64,000 bases of DNA from Streptomyces sp. NBC_00271 (GCF_036178845.1 NZ_CP108070.1:2232001-2296000), one strand, 5' to 3'. Counted from the stretch's first letter, positions 41,270-50,566 are shown. Notes: a model not told the origin generated them from the letters alone. A program made the numbers and translations.

Positions 41270-42775
41270 TCAGACGCGGGGCACCCCGAGACGGCCTTCG
41301 AGCTGACCGAGCAACTCACCGAGCAGGTCGGCGAGTTCGCGTTGGCGGGCGAGGTCGATCCCGGACAGGGCCGTCGTCTCGTAGGCGAGCTGCTGGGGCA
41401 GGATGCCGTCGACGAGGTCGCGTCCCGCGTCGGTGAGCCGGACGTGCGCGACCCGGCGGTCACGGGTGTCACCGCGGCGCTCGACCAGGCCGCGCTCGGT
41501 CAGTTGCTTCAGGCGCTTGGTGACGGCGGCACCGGAGGAGAATGTCTCGCGGGCGATCTCACTGGGGGTCAGCTCGTGACCGGTGCGGCGCAGGGTCCCG
41601 AGGACGTCGAACTCCGGACGGGTGAGCCCGGCCCGACGCAACGGGGCGTCCTCGGCCTGCTGGAGCAGCGCGGCCGAGCGGTTGATCCGGCCGATGATCT
41701 CCATCGGCCCGGTGTCGATCCCGGGATGCACAGCCTGCCACTGCCGCACCACGGCAGCCATGGTGTCGACCGGGGGCGGGGTGCCGGGGGGTGCGGTGGT
41801 GGGGGTGCCTGAGGGGGTCTCGGTACCTGAGTGGGTCTCGGTACCTGAGGGGGCCTGGGGACCAGACGGGGGCTGGGGACCTGAGGCGACTGGGCTGCCT
41901 GAGGGGGCCGGGGCGCCCGAGACGGCTGGGCTGTCCGAGGAAGCCGCAGTGCCCGGGGCGGCCGGGCCGCCTGAGGCAGCTGGGCTGCCCGAGGCAACCG
42001 GGGTACCCGCGGCAACCGGGCTGTCCGAGGGAGCCGAAGTGCCCGAGACGGCCGGGCCGCCTGAGGCAGGAGCGCCCGATGCGGCCCGAGCGCCCGAGGC
42101 AACCGAGGCAGTCGAGCTCCCCGACGGAGCCGGGGTGCCCGAGGGAGCCGGGGTACCCGAGGGAGCCGGGGTACCCGAGGGAGCCGGGGTACCCGAAGCG
42201 GCCGGGCTCCCCGACGGAGCCGCAGTGCCCAAGGGAGCCGGAGTGCCTGAGGCGGCTGGGCTGCCCGAGGCAACCGGGCTGGTTGACGGAGTCTGGGGAG
42301 CGGTCTCGGTGTTCGTTGCGGTGCCGGGGCGGACGGCGGGCGTGTCCGCCCCGGCCGGCCCGAACGCGCGCGCGGGCCCGGAGTCCGGCTCCGCCGACGA
42401 CGACCGGCCGGCCTGCGGATGCGCCGGTGTGGACCCCCCGGCCGGGGTACCCGCGTCGGCCGCTTCTCCGGTCCCGTTGTCCGTCGACGCCACCTCTCCG
42501 CGTGGAGCACTCGCCGAGAGCCCGCGTCCGGCCGAGTCGCCCGACGGGCCGCGCCCACCGACGCGCGCCTCCGCCGACGCCGACCGCCGGGTCGCCGGAC
42601 TGTCCGCGCCGGCAGCACCACCGACCACGGCGCCCGCCGAACCCGACCGCCCAGCCGGGGGCTCGCTCATCCGACTCGGCTGCCCGTGCGGCGCCGCGTG
42701 CCGAGGTGTCGCCGGGGTCGCAGTGCCGCTCTGGCCGAGTGCCGCGTCCGTCGCGCGCCCATCCGCTGCCGTCAT
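41270..42775 (-). CDS. MarR family regulator with a ~340-residue low-complexity N-terminal region
   Basis: The C-terminal 163 residues are an ordinary MarR protein ([50 protein letters not shown]). Before them, in the same frame, lie about 338 residues of Pro/Ala/Ser/Gly/Thr sequence with SGTPAP-like hexapeptide repeats. The start at ATG 42775 is favoured over the internal ATG at 41761: it overlaps the FUSC stop as ATGA and has GGAGGG 9 bp upstream, while the internal ATG has no ribosome site. Thus the disordered region is probably translated, giving 501 residues. It probably represses the coupled transporter through the dyad at 44481. Confidence 0.8.
   Translation of the reverse strand: MTAADGRATDAALGQSGTATPATPRHAAPHGQPSRMSEPPAGRSGSAGAVVGGAAGADSPATRRSASAEARVGGRGPSGDSAGRGLSASAPRGEVASTDNGTGEAADAGTPAGGSTPAHPQAGRSSSAEPDSGPARAFGPAGADTPAVRPGTATNTETAPQTPSTSPVASGSPAASGTPAPLGTAAPSGSPAASGTPAPSGTPAPSGTPAPSGTPAPSGSSTASVASGARAASGAPASGGPAVSGTSAPSDSPVAAGTPVASGSPAASGGPAAPGTAASSDSPAVSGAPAPSGSPVASGPQPPSGPQAPSGTETHSGTETPSGTPTTAPPGTPPPVDTMAAVVRQWQAVHPGIDTGPMEIIGRINRSAALLQQAEDAPLRRAGLTRPEFDVLGTLRRTGHELTPSEIARETFSSGAAVTKRLKQLTERGLVERRGDTRDRRVAHVRLTDAGRDLVDGILPQQLAYETTALSGIDLARQRELADLLGELLGQLEGRLGVPRV
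41810..42290. repeat. 18-bp tandem/degenerate repeats encoding Pro-Ala-Ser-Gly hexapeptides
   Basis: Within the MarR gene, units close to GAGCCGGGGTACCCGAGG recur every 18 bp. Four nearly identical copies lie around 42125-42200, with degenerate copies on either side. On the coding strand they read SGTPAP-type hexapeptides. The period is a multiple of three, so expansion keeps the frame. Confidence 0.8.
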
Positions 42776-44460
42776 GCCTGTGCGCCCTCCAAGGAGTGCA
42801 GTCCCTGCCGCCGTACCGTCGCCGCGAGCGTACGGTGTCCGGACTGCTCGGCCCGCATCACCCGCTCCTCCGGCAGGGCGCGTTGCCACCATTCGCCGGC
42901 GGCGGCGTCGGCGGTGGCGCGCAGTTCGACGACGGCGCCGGACAGCGCGCGGCGGGCGGACTCCAGGGCGCCGGGTTCGGGACGCTCGGCGTCGAGCAGG
43001 CCCACGGCACGTTCACGGGCCCGCTCGACGGCGTCGAGGGCGTCCTCGATACGGGCGCCGGCCCGCCGGTTGGTGACCGCGACCGCCGCGCCAAAGCCGA
43101 CCAGCGCACCCACCAGGGTGTCCGCGACCCGGTCGGTCATCAGCTCACCGGACTGCTGGACGCGGGCGAACTCGGTGATGAGCAGCGCCATGGGGGTCAC
43201 GCAGATGCTGCCGAGCCAGTAGTTGCGGCCGATCAGGGCCTCGGCGCCGAAGTTGAGGGCGAGGCACAGCAGGACGAGGACCGCCTGGCTGAGATGGGCC
43301 AGCGGGGCGAGCACGGCGAAGAAGAGGACGCCGATCAGGTTACCGACGACGCGCTGCACTCCCCGGCTCCAGGTCAGGGTGACGTTGGCCTGGTAGAGCG
43401 AGGCGGCGGTGACCAGCGCCCAGTAGGGGCGGCCGACGCCGAGCGCGAGCGACGCGTATCCGGCGAGGGCACAGCCGAGCGCGGTGCGCAGGGCGATCGG
43501 GGCGAGTGGGCCCAGACGACGGAACAAGGGGTTCGGGGGGACGGCGAGTTCGACTTCCACGCCCAGGAGTTCGTCGGCGGCTTCCCCGAGGTCGTCCGGA
43601 CGAGGTACGGGCCCGGTGCCCCGTACCTCGCGCGCCCACGTCCGCAGCCGCTCGGGCTCCGTGTCGGCGGGCGCGGTGATCGCCACCTCGGCTCGCACGA
43701 CGAGCCGTTCCAGGGCGCGCCGGGGCGCACTGCGGGCGCCGGTGGAGAGCAGCGAGTGCCAGGCCCCGTGCACGGCGGCGGCCGCGGCGGCGCGGGCCCG
43801 GGCGGCCCCGTCACCGCTGCCCGCTGTCTCGGCGTAGGTGGCCGCGGCGTTCAGCGCGTGCGCCGTCGCACGGCGCTCGGGCCCGTGCGGGCGGACGAGT
43901 CCGGGTGCCATGCCGACGATCCACGCCCAGGCGCCCGCCGCGGCGCCCAGCGCGAGATGGCCGGGAACCTGGCCGAGCGTCTGTGGCACGAACAGGGACG
44001 CGGAGCTGATGAAGGCGAGGACCACGTGACCGGGCGGCCCGATGCGCGTGGCGTCACACAGCGCCTTCTGCACAGCAGCCAGCAGCGCGCCGACGGTGAC
44101 CAGCACGACGGCGTTCGTCGTGAGCGAGGCCGCGGTCAGCGCGACGGCGAGGCCGCCGAGCATGCCGAGGACGACCCAGGCGAGCGCGCGGGCGCGGGCG
44201 GCGTACGGACGGTTGTGGGCGTAGAGCGCGCAGAGCGATCCGGCCATGGTGTACATCGCCAGGTCCAGTCGGCCGAGCGCGAGAAGCGTCAGATTCGGCG
44301 GGGCGACCGAGGCGACCACGCTCAGTGCGGGCTTGAACCAGATGTCGGCGGGGCGGCCGAGCCGCAGCACACCGGCCAGCGGGAGACGACGTCCATGAGA
44401 GCGGTGACGTCCATGGGGACGGCGGCGTACACGGGGGATCTGGGGGGTCGCACTGCTCAT
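42772..44460 (-). CDS. FUSC family membrane transporter
   Basis: A 562-residue membrane protein of the aromatic-acid exporter/fusaric-acid-resistance type. There are two blocks of hydrophobic helices (about 40-190 and 330-470) separated and followed by soluble helical regions. The second block has PLAPIALRTALGCALAGYASLALGVGRPYWALVTAAS, GVQRVVGNLIGV and ALLITEFARVQQ, the FUSC pattern. ATG 44460 lies just after a MarR-type dyad; a longer frame from 44598 would run through it. It is coupled to the marR gene downstream. Likely an efflux pump for small organic compounds. Confidence 0.88.
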   Translation of the reverse strand: MSSATPQIPRVRRRPHGRHRSHGRRLPLAGVLRLGRPADIWFKPALSVVASVAPPNLTLLALGRLDLAMYTMAGSLCALYAHNRPYAARARALAWVVLGMLGGLAVALTAASLTTNAVVLVTVGALLAAVQKALCDATRIGPPGHVVLAFISSASLFVPQTLGQVPGHLALGAAAGAWAWIVGMAPGLVRPHGPERRATAHALNAAATYAETAGSGDGAARARAAAAAAVHGAWHSLLSTGARSAPRRALERLVVRAEVAITAPADTEPERLRTWAREVRGTGPVPRPDDLGEAADELLGVEVELAVPPNPLFRRLGPLAPIALRTALGCALAGYASLALGVGRPYWALVTAASLYQANVTLTWSRGVQRVVGNLIGVLFFAVLAPLAHLSQAVLVLLCLALNFGAEALIGRNYWLGSICVTPMALLITEFARVQQSGELMTDRVADTLVGALVGFGAAVAVTNRRAGARIEDALDAVERARERAVGLLDAERPEPGALESARRALSGAVVELRATADAAAGEWWQRALPEERVMRAEQSGHRTLAATVRRQGLHSLEGAQA

Positions 44461-44480
44461 AGCTTCAAGCTTAGCAGGTG

Positions 44481-44494
44481 TTTTACTAGTGAAA
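44481..44494. promoter_or_regulatory. Probable MarR operator of the FUSC-marR operon
   Basis: TTTTACTAGTGAAA is a 14-bp palindrome with one imperfect pair, in an AT-rich stretch 21 bp upstream of the FUSC ATG. It has the form of MarR family sites and would allow autoregulation by the coupled regulator. Confidence 0.65.
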
Positions 44495-44658
44495 TATATT
44501 CTCCCGTCACCGCCCACCCACGCCCACCTGCGACGCACTCCCGCACGCTCCCCCGTGTACACCTGTGCGCTCGCTTGCGCACCGCCCTGACCGGGCATGA
44601 CCTGACCGACTGTCCGACATCAACGACTGTCCGACTCCGTCGAGCGGGGAGGTACGCG

Positions 44659-45228
44659 GTGCACGGACCGGCGTCACCCGGCTGGCTGCTCGTAGCGCTG
44701 TGCGCGGCGAGCGGGGCCTACTGCCTGTTGCGGATGCGCAGCCCCGTCGAGGAGCAGCGCCGCACCGCGGGCGCCGAGGCGCTCATGGGATTCGGCATGG
44801 CCGCGATGGCCGTGCCCGCGGCGGCGGCCACCCCGCCGCGCTGGGCCTGGTTCGCGTACGCCGCGGTGTTCGCTGCCGCCGCGCTGCGCACCCTGTGGTC
44901 GGTCCGCAGCAGCCCGCACCATCTGCACCATCTGGTCGGGGCCTGCGCCATGGTCTACATGGCCGCCGCGATGGCCGCCTCCCCCGGGCACCACGAGCAC
45001 GGCGGCGGTTCCGGGATTCCGCTGGTCACGGGGGCGCTCCTGGTCTACTTCGTCGGGTACGTGCTGCGCTCCGGGGCCCGGCTGTTGCCGGTCTCGGCAA
45101 TGGCCGGCGACTCGGGGACGCTCGGCGGCACCCCCCGGACCCTCGGCTGGGGCGACCGCCCCGAGCTGTCACAGGCATGCCGTCTGTCCATGGGGATCGC
45201 GATGCTGGCCATGCTGGTCACGCTCTGA
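44659..45228 (+). CDS. DUF5134 membrane protein
   Basis: A 189-residue protein with about five membrane helices and histidine clusters SPHHLHHLVGACAMVYM (about 84-100) and SPGHHEHGGGSG (about 108-119), fitting DUF5134. The histidines facing one side could bind metal, perhaps copper; that is speculation. GTG 44659 has GGGGAGG 6 bp upstream. A metallopeptidase gene follows at 98 bp in the same direction. Confidence 0.8.
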   Translation: MHGPASPGWLLVALCAASGAYCLLRMRSPVEEQRRTAGAEALMGFGMAAMAVPAAAATPPRWAWFAYAAVFAAAALRTLWSVRSSPHHLHHLVGACAMVYMAAAMAASPGHHEHGGGSGIPLVTGALLVYFVGYVLRSGARLLPVSAMAGDSGTLGGTPRTLGWGDRPELSQACRLSMGIAMLAMLVTL

Positions 45229-45326
45229 GCGCCACTCCGGCCCCGGCCACGCAAAACCGTGGCGTACGTCACTTTGTCGTCGCGGGCCGTATCCCCCGGC
45301 GACGCTCCGCTCATAGGCTTCACCTC

Positions 45327-46262
45327 ATGATGGTCCCCGCGGCACTGTTGCTGCTCGGCGCCCTGGCCGCCGTGGTCGCTCCACGACTGCTCGCCCGGGC
45401 GGAGTGGCCGGACCATGAACCCGTGGTCGCCCTGTGGGCGTGGCAGTGCGTGGTGGCGGCCGTTCTGTTGTGCTGCGTCCTGTCGATGACGCTCAGCGCG
45501 GCCGCCGCGTGGGTGGCGGTGCGCGGCCATGTCTTCGCCCCCGCTCCGCACTCCGTCGTGGAGGCCTACGCGTTGAGCAAGGGGAGCCCGTGGGCCGCGA
45601 CGACCGCCGTGGCGCTCGCCTGCGGCGGTGCCTGGACCGCGGCGATGCTGGTCCGCGAGGTGCTGCGGGCCCGGGCCCACCGTCGGCAGAGCCGTGACGA
45701 ACTCCTCGTACGCGCACCGCTGTTGCCCGGTGAGGAGCCGAGCAGTGACCGGCTGGTGGTGCTGGAGGGCGAGCGTCCTGACGCCTGGTGGCTGCCCGGA
45801 ACCGCTCCCCAACTCGTCGTCACCACAGCCGCGTTGCGCCGTCTCAAAGGGCGTCAGCTGGACGCCGTGCTCGCCCATGAACAGGGTCACGCGCAGGCCC
45901 GGCACGACTGGCTGCTGCACTGCTCGGCCGCCCTCGCCGTCGGTTTTCCGCAGGTGCCCGTGTTCGCCGCGTTCCGCGACGAGATGCACCGCCTGGTCGA
46001 ACTCGCCGCCGACGACATGGCCTCCCGCCGCTTCGGCCGCCTCACGACCGCCCTCGCGCTGGTGGAACTGAACGAGGACCGGGGCGTGTTCGGCCCCTGT
46101 CCGACTCCACAGGCACACGTCCCGCAGCGGGTGCACCGCCTGCTCGCTCCCCCGGACCGGCTGACGCCGTCGCGGCGGCTGCGGCTGACGGCGGCGGCCA
46201 CGCTGGTGCCGGTGATCCCCCTGCTGGTGGCGTTCGTACCGGGCCTGCGGGCGCTCGGCTAG
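45327..46262 (+). CDS. M56 family (BlaR1/MecR1-like) membrane metallopeptidase
   Basis: A 311-residue protein with three or four membrane helices and the zinc motif LAHEQGHAQARHDWL (HExxH) near residues 189-203. A second ligand region, VELAADDMASRRF, follows. The family relates to the protease domain of BlaR1, but the C-terminal penicillin sensor is absent. In Streptomyces such genes often stand beside a BlaI-type repressor gene; none is adjacent here, although a BlaI-like dyad occurs at 61247. Confidence 0.88.
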   Translation: MMVPAALLLLGALAAVVAPRLLARAEWPDHEPVVALWAWQCVVAAVLLCCVLSMTLSAAAAWVAVRGHVFAPAPHSVVEAYALSKGSPWAATTAVALACGGAWTAAMLVREVLRARAHRRQSRDELLVRAPLLPGEEPSSDRLVVLEGERPDAWWLPGTAPQLVVTTAALRRLKGRQLDAVLAHEQGHAQARHDWLLHCSAALAVGFPQVPVFAAFRDEMHRLVELAADDMASRRFGRLTTALALVELNEDRGVFGPCPTPQAHVPQRVHRLLAPPDRLTPSRRLRLTAAATLVPVIPLLVAFVPGLRALG

Positions 46263-46329
46263 CTGCAACAGCGGCGATTCGGCGCCACGGGGTTGGCCCC
46301 CGGCCCCGTACGTCGGTGAGGATCACCGT

Positions 46330-47013
46330 ATGTGCTCCCCGCCCCTCGACCCACCGCTTGGTACCCCGACTGCACGGACCGCGGCAGTCACCGCGGCGGT
46401 GCTCGCCGTTCCGTCCGTGCTGCTTCTCCTGCTGGTCGCGTTCTCCTGGCGACCGCTGTCGGCCCTCGACGGCGACATCGCGCGTACCACGCACCGCTGG
46501 GCGGTCGACGAACCCGGTGTCACCCAGGTGTTCCGCGTTCTGACGGACTGGGTGTGGGACCCGTGGACGATGCGCGCGCTGGGTGCGCTGGTCGTGCTCG
46601 GGCTGGTGTGGCGGCGTTCGGCGTGGTGGCCGGCGCTGTGGGTGACGGCCGCCGGTGTGCTGGGCACGGTGGCGCAGCAGTCACTGAAGGCGGCGGTCGG
46701 CCGGGCACGCCCCGTCTGGCCCGACCCCGTGGACTCCGCGCACTACGCGGCCTTCCCCTCGGGCCACGCCATGACCGCGACGGTGGTGTGCGGGCTGCTG
46801 CTGTGGCTGCTCCAGTTGTACGGCGCCGGGCGCGCGCTGCGGCGTACGGCACTGGCGCTGGCCGTGGTCTCCGTCGTGGGTGTCGGCCTGACCCGTGTCT
46901 GGCTGGGGGTCCACTGGCCCTCGGACGTCCTGGGCGGCTGGCTGCTCGGTGCGCTGGTGGTCGCCCTGGCGGTGATGACCCATGAGCGCCTCTTCGGCTC
47001 GGAACGTACTTGA
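46330..47013 (+). CDS. PAP2 superfamily phosphatase
   Basis: A 227-residue membrane phosphatase with five or six helices. The three catalytic signatures are KAAVGRARP, FPSGHAM, and TRVWLGVHWPSDVLGG. It likely dephosphorylates a lipid phosphate (phosphatidate or undecaprenyl diphosphate) on the outer face. GAGGA precedes the ATG at 46330. The stop codon lies inside a 20-bp tandem repeat. Confidence 0.9.
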   Translation: MCSPPLDPPLGTPTARTAAVTAAVLAVPSVLLLLLVAFSWRPLSALDGDIARTTHRWAVDEPGVTQVFRVLTDWVWDPWTMRALGALVVLGLVWRRSAWWPALWVTAAGVLGTVAQQSLKAAVGRARPVWPDPVDSAHYAAFPSGHAMTATVVCGLLLWLLQLYGAGRALRRTALALAVVSVVGVGLTRVWLGVHWPSDVLGGWLLGALVVALAVMTHERLFGSERT

Positions 47014-47068
47014 CCGGCACGGAGCGTGCTCGACCCGCCCGGAGCGTGCTTGACCGACGCGGAGCGCG
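47009..47068. repeat. Three 20-bp tandem repeats at the end of the PAP2 gene
   Basis: Units start at 47009, 47029 and 47049, each of the form CTTGACCGnCnCGGAGCGTG with a few changes. The PAP2 stop codon is in the first unit, and the array ends 18 bp before the next gene's ATG. The units include TTGACC, which resembles a -35 box. Confidence 0.75.
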
Positions 47069-47086
47069 CCCCGAAGGATCTCCCTC

Positions 47087-47782
47087 ATGACGATCAAAGG
47101 CGTGCTCTTCGACTTCTCCGGAACCCTGTTCCGTGCCGAACCGACCGAGTCCTGGCTGCGCGCGGTGCTCAGGGACGCCGATCTCACCCTGCCGGAGCGG
47201 GAGTTGACCGAGGCGGCGGAGGCCCTGGAGGCGGTGGGCGCGCTGCCCGGCGGTGGCGTCGCGCCCCGGCTGCCGGAGGGCTCGGAGGACTTGTGGCGCA
47301 GGCGGGACGCGAGCGCCGAGGAGCACCGGGTCATGTACACGGCGATCTCCCGCCAGGTGCGGCTGCCCGATGCCCGGTTGCACGACGCGCTGTACGACCG
47401 TCACATGCTCCCGGCGGCGTGGGGGCCCTACCCCGACACGGCCGAGGTGCTCGACACCCTGTGCGAGCGCGGGGTCGCGGTCGGCGTGGTCAGCAACATC
47501 GGCTGGGATCTGCGGCCCGTCTTCCGTGAGCACGGCCTCGACCGGTACGTGGGCGCGTACGTACTGTCGTACGAGCACGGCATTCAGAAGCCTGACCCAC
47601 GGCTGTTCGCGACCGCCTGCGAGGCGCTGGGCATCGCCCCCGAGGACACGCTGATGGTCGGGGACGACCGCCGCGCGGACGGGGGTGCGGCGGCGCTGGG
47701 CTGCGCGGTGCACTTCGTGGACCACCTGCCCGCGGCGCGGCGCCCGGAGGGACTGCGGCCGGTGCTGGACCTGGTCGGCTGA
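47087..47782 (+). CDS. HAD family hydrolase
   Basis: A 231-residue HAD protein: motif I GVLFDFSGTLF at about 5-15, motif II VVSNIGWD, motif III KPDPRLF and motif IV MVGDDRRADGGAA. Motif I reads DFSGT, so the usual second aspartate (general acid/base) is serine. The nucleophilic Asp and the other motifs are intact. Either the activity differs from a typical phosphatase or another residue helps. The target is unknown. Confidence 0.88.
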   Translation: MTIKGVLFDFSGTLFRAEPTESWLRAVLRDADLTLPERELTEAAEALEAVGALPGGGVAPRLPEGSEDLWRRRDASAEEHRVMYTAISRQVRLPDARLHDALYDRHMLPAAWGPYPDTAEVLDTLCERGVAVGVVSNIGWDLRPVFREHGLDRYVGAYVLSYEHGIQKPDPRLFATACEALGIAPEDTLMVGDDRRADGGAAALGCAVHFVDHLPAARRPEGLRPVLDLVG

Positions 47783-47892
47783 CCCGTGCGCCTTCCCGGG
47801 AGCGCCCGCGGGCCCGGAGGCCGTCGATGTCGGCCTGGAGACCCGGGGGCGGCCCGGAGGTGCGGAGGCGGCCCGGAGGCGGCCCCTCACGA

Positions 47893-48138
47893 TCAGCTCT
47901 GATAGCCCTCGACCTGCGAGGACGGTCGTACGCGCGCCTCGTCCGGGTTCTCCCCGAACTCGGACTTCGCGCGCCGCTGGCGCAGCAGGTCCCAGCACTG
48001 GTCGAGCTCGCGCTCCAGTTGTCCGAGCCGTTCGTGTTCCGTGGCGCTGTCGATCTGCCCTGATGCGGCGGCGTCGCGCAGCCGCCGCTCGTCGTCCACC
48101 ATCGCCGTGATCTTGGCCAGGATCTGTTCTTGATCCAT
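47893..48138 (-). CDS. DUF2630 small protein
   Basis: An 81-residue, highly charged helical protein: MDQEQILAKITAMVDDERRLRDAAASG, then LERELDQCWDLLRQRRAKSEFGENPDEARVR. This is the DUF2630 pattern common in actinobacteria. It probably forms a helical hairpin. Function unknown. The ATG at 48138 follows GTGGAG. Confidence 0.85.
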   Translation of the reverse strand: MDQEQILAKITAMVDDERRLRDAAASGQIDSATEHERLGQLERELDQCWDLLRQRRAKSEFGENPDEARVRPSSQVEGYQS

Positions 48139-48336
48139 CTCCACCCGCCTCCTCGGCACTTTCGCCCACTCTAAGGAGGCCAGCGCGGCTGTGCGACTCG
48201 CTCGGGAATCCTGCCCGGCCGGGAATTCCGCTCGCCTTGTACCCGTCCGCCTGAGACGATCCCCCGCGTCGCCCCAGGCGGACGGCAGCCCGAAGCCTCC
48301 CCCGCGGTGGGTCATGGCCCGGACGCTCTGAGTATA

Positions 48337-48357
48337 GTTGGCTGGCAGCCAGTCAAC
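48337..48357. promoter_or_regulatory. TetR operator upstream of the regulator gene
   Basis: A 21-bp dyad: GTTG, CTGGC and GCCAG, CAAC are symmetric about the centre, 18 of 21 positions by eye. It ends 14 bp before the TetR ATG and overlaps its expected promoter, so autorepression is likely. Confidence 0.7.
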
Positions 48358-48371
48358 ACAGGAGTTCCAGC

Positions 48372-49076
48372 ATGTCCCCGCGCAGCCCGTCGGTCAATGA
48401 AGAGTTGCGCCGGCGTTCCCGGGAGCGGCTGTTGCAGGCCGCGGTGGAGCTGGTGAACGAGCGTGGCTACGAGGCGACGACGCTCGGGGACATCGCGGAT
48501 CGCGCGGGATCGGCGCGCGGACTGGTGTCGTACTACTTTCCCGGCAAACGCCAGCTCCTGCAGTCCGCCGTGCACCGGATGATGCACCGCACGCTGGAGG
48601 AGGGGCTGGAGCGCGAGCCGCGTACCGAGGACGGCCGCGAGCGGCTGGCGCGGGCCATCGACGCGATCCTGGGCCTGGCGCGGGACCGGCCCGTGCTGAT
48701 GCGTCAGCACATGGCGGGGATATTGCAGGGCGAGGGGTTCGTGCAGTGTCCGGAGCAGCAGCGCCTCGCGCAGCTGCTGCGGGAGACCGTCGCCGAGTAC
48801 GGCTCCCAGGACGCCGACACCGACTACCCGATGCTGCGGGCGGTGCTCATGGGCGCGGTGTACGCGGCCCTGGTGCCGGGTGTGCCGATGCCGGTCCCGA
48901 GGCTGCGGGCCGAGCTGTTCGAGCGCTACCACCTCGACTGGGAGATGGGTGTCCCGCCGGGCACCGAGGTGCCCGGCGGGACGTGCGAGAGCGATCTGTC
49001 ACGGTTCTTCACGACCGGCCGACGACCGGACGAGCAGCCGTCCGACGATCAGTCGTCCGACGATCAGTCGAAGTAG
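48372..49076 (+). CDS. TetR family transcriptional regulator
   Basis: A 234-residue regulator with the HTH at about 34-66 (TTLGDIADRAGSARGLVSYYFPGKRQLL). The C-terminal ligand domain is helical, and the tail ends in a short repeat, PSDDQSSDDQS. AGGAG is 8 bp before the ATG. The last 13 bp overlap the convergent LVIVD gene. The target besides itself is unknown. Confidence 0.9.
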   Translation: MSPRSPSVNEELRRRSRERLLQAAVELVNERGYEATTLGDIADRAGSARGLVSYYFPGKRQLLQSAVHRMMHRTLEEGLEREPRTEDGRERLARAIDAILGLARDRPVLMRQHMAGILQGEGFVQCPEQQRLAQLLRETVAEYGSQDADTDYPMLRAVLMGAVYAALVPGVPMPVPRLRAELFERYHLDWEMGVPPGTEVPGGTCESDLSRFFTTGRRPDEQPSDDQSSDDQSK

Positions 49077-50566
49077 TCCGGCTGCGTCTGGACGTTGAGC
49101 TCGCGCAGGTGGACCCGCTTGGCCGGATCGGTGCGCCGGTCGCTGAGCTTGAGGACGTCGAAGCCCTTGGCGATGTCGTTCGAGTAGATGTAGCCGTTGT
49201 AGTAGTACGCCGACCAGGCGCCGCCGACCGTGAGCTTGTCGGTGGTCAGGGGTCCGCGCTCGAAGTAGGCGATCTCCTTCGGGTTCGAGGAGTCGGTGAA
49301 GTCCCAGACGGAGACGCCGCCCTGGTACCAGGCCTGGACCATGAGGTCCTTGCCCTTGACGGGGATCAGCGAGCCGTTGTGGGCCACGCAGTTCTCGGTG
49401 TCGGCCTGGTGGCGGGGGATCTTGAAGTAGTTCTTGAAGACGAGCTTGCGCTTGTCGCCCTTGCCGACGATGTCGTAGATGCCGTCGGCGCCGCGGTTCG
49501 GACCGATGGCCGCGTTGCAGGTGGCCGCCCCGCCGCCGCCCAACTCGTCGGTGAACACGACCTTGTTCGCCTTCTGGTTGAAGGTCGCCGAGTGCCAGAA
49601 CGCGAAGTTGACGTTGTCCTCGACCTGGTCGATGACCTTCGGGTGCTCCGGGTCCTTGATGGAGAACAGGATGCCGTCGCCCATGCAGGCACCGGCGGCC
49701 AGGTCCTTGGAGGGCAGGACCGTGATGTCGTGGCAGCCGGTGGTCTTGGAGACGCCCGGGTTGGTGGGCGCGCCCGGGTTGCCGCCGCCGTCCGGCCCCT
49801 CGCCCGGGAACAGCACCGGGAAGTTCACCACGGCCGCCTTCTCAGGGGCCTTTCGCGGCACCTTGATGACCGAGATCCCGTCGTGCGGGGGCTGGCAGTC
49901 GGGGAAGGTGGCGCTCGGCGAGTACGAGGCGACGTAGATGTAGACGTTCTTGCGCTCGGGCACCAGCGTGTGGGTGTGCGAGCCGCAGGCGGTCTCGACG
50001 GCGGCGACGTACTTCGGGTTCGCCTTGTCGGTGATGTCGAAGACCTTCATGCCCTCCCACGAGGACTTCTCGGTCGCGGGCTGCGTGGTGCTGTTGCAGG
50101 AGTTGTCGCTGCGCGAGGAGTCGGTGGACAGGAAGAGCAGGTTGCCGGAGACGGACACGTCGTTCTGCGAGCCCGGGCAGAGCACCTGCGCCACCGTCCT
50201 GGGCGCCTTCGGGTTGCTGATGTCGAAGATGCGGAAGCCGTCGTAGTTGCCGGCGAAGGCGTACTTGCCCTGGAACGCGAGGTCGGAATTGGTGCCGGGC
50301 AGCGCGTCCTTGGGGATGTTGGTGAGGTGTTCGATGTTGTCGGAGTGGACGATCTCGTCCTGCCCGGGTATCTCGCCGTTCGCGATCGCCGTCCTGGTCT
50401 CAGTGGCATCACTGCGGGACACCTTCTCCGGAACGGCGGGGCCGTCCCCGGGATCGGGGGTCGCGGCCGCCGGGCCGGCCGTGAGCAGCGCGGCCAGGAG
50501 TCCGGCCGCGGCCGCGGCAACTCCCAGGCGTCTGCGCCGCGTTCGGGGATCGATCAACAGGGTCAC
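49064..50566 (-). CDS. Secreted LVIVD-repeat (beta-propeller) protein
   Basis: A 500-residue exported protein: signal peptide about 1-36 (RRRRLGVAAAAAGLLAALL, cleavage near AAA). LVIVD-like repeats follow, GFRIFDISNPKAP, GMKVFDITDKANP, GILFSIKDPEHP, GVSVWDFTDSSNP and GFDVLKLSDRR, about seven blades in all. Paired cysteines and His-rich segments (CGSHTHTLV, CHDITVL) could bind metal. The GTG start has GGGAGG 5 bp upstream. It is divergent from a DUF305 lipoprotein; such pairs recur in actinobacteria and suggest a shared extracellular, perhaps metal-related role. Confidence 0.85.
   Translation of the reverse strand: MTLLIDPRTRRRRLGVAAAAAGLLAALLTAGPAAATPDPGDGPAVPEKVSRSDATETRTAIANGEIPGQDEIVHSDNIEHLTNIPKDALPGTNSDLAFQGKYAFAGNYDGFRIFDISNPKAPRTVAQVLCPGSQNDVSVSGNLLFLSTDSSRSDNSCNSTTQPATEKSSWEGMKVFDITDKANPKYVAAVETACGSHTHTLVPERKNVYIYVASYSPSATFPDCQPPHDGISVIKVPRKAPEKAAVVNFPVLFPGEGPDGGGNPGAPTNPGVSKTTGCHDITVLPSKDLAAGACMGDGILFSIKDPEHPKVIDQVEDNVNFAFWHSATFNQKANKVVFTDELGGGGAATCNAAIGPNRGADGIYDIVGKGDKRKLVFKNYFKIPRHQADTENCVAHNGSLIPVKGKDLMVQAWYQGGVSVWDFTDSSNPKEIAYFERGPLTTDKLTVGGAWSAYYYNGYIYSNDIAKGFDVLKLSDRRTDPAKRVHLRELNVQTQPDYFD

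Noticed and set aside
41583..45228. Very long plus-strand open frames (497 and over 1000 codons) across the FUSC-marR operon
   Set aside because: They are antisense to the repeat-rich MarR gene and FUSC. The Pro/Arg or Glu/Gly-rich products have no recognisable domain and follow from GC-rich codon bias. Only the last 189 codons of one frame (DUF5134) are real.
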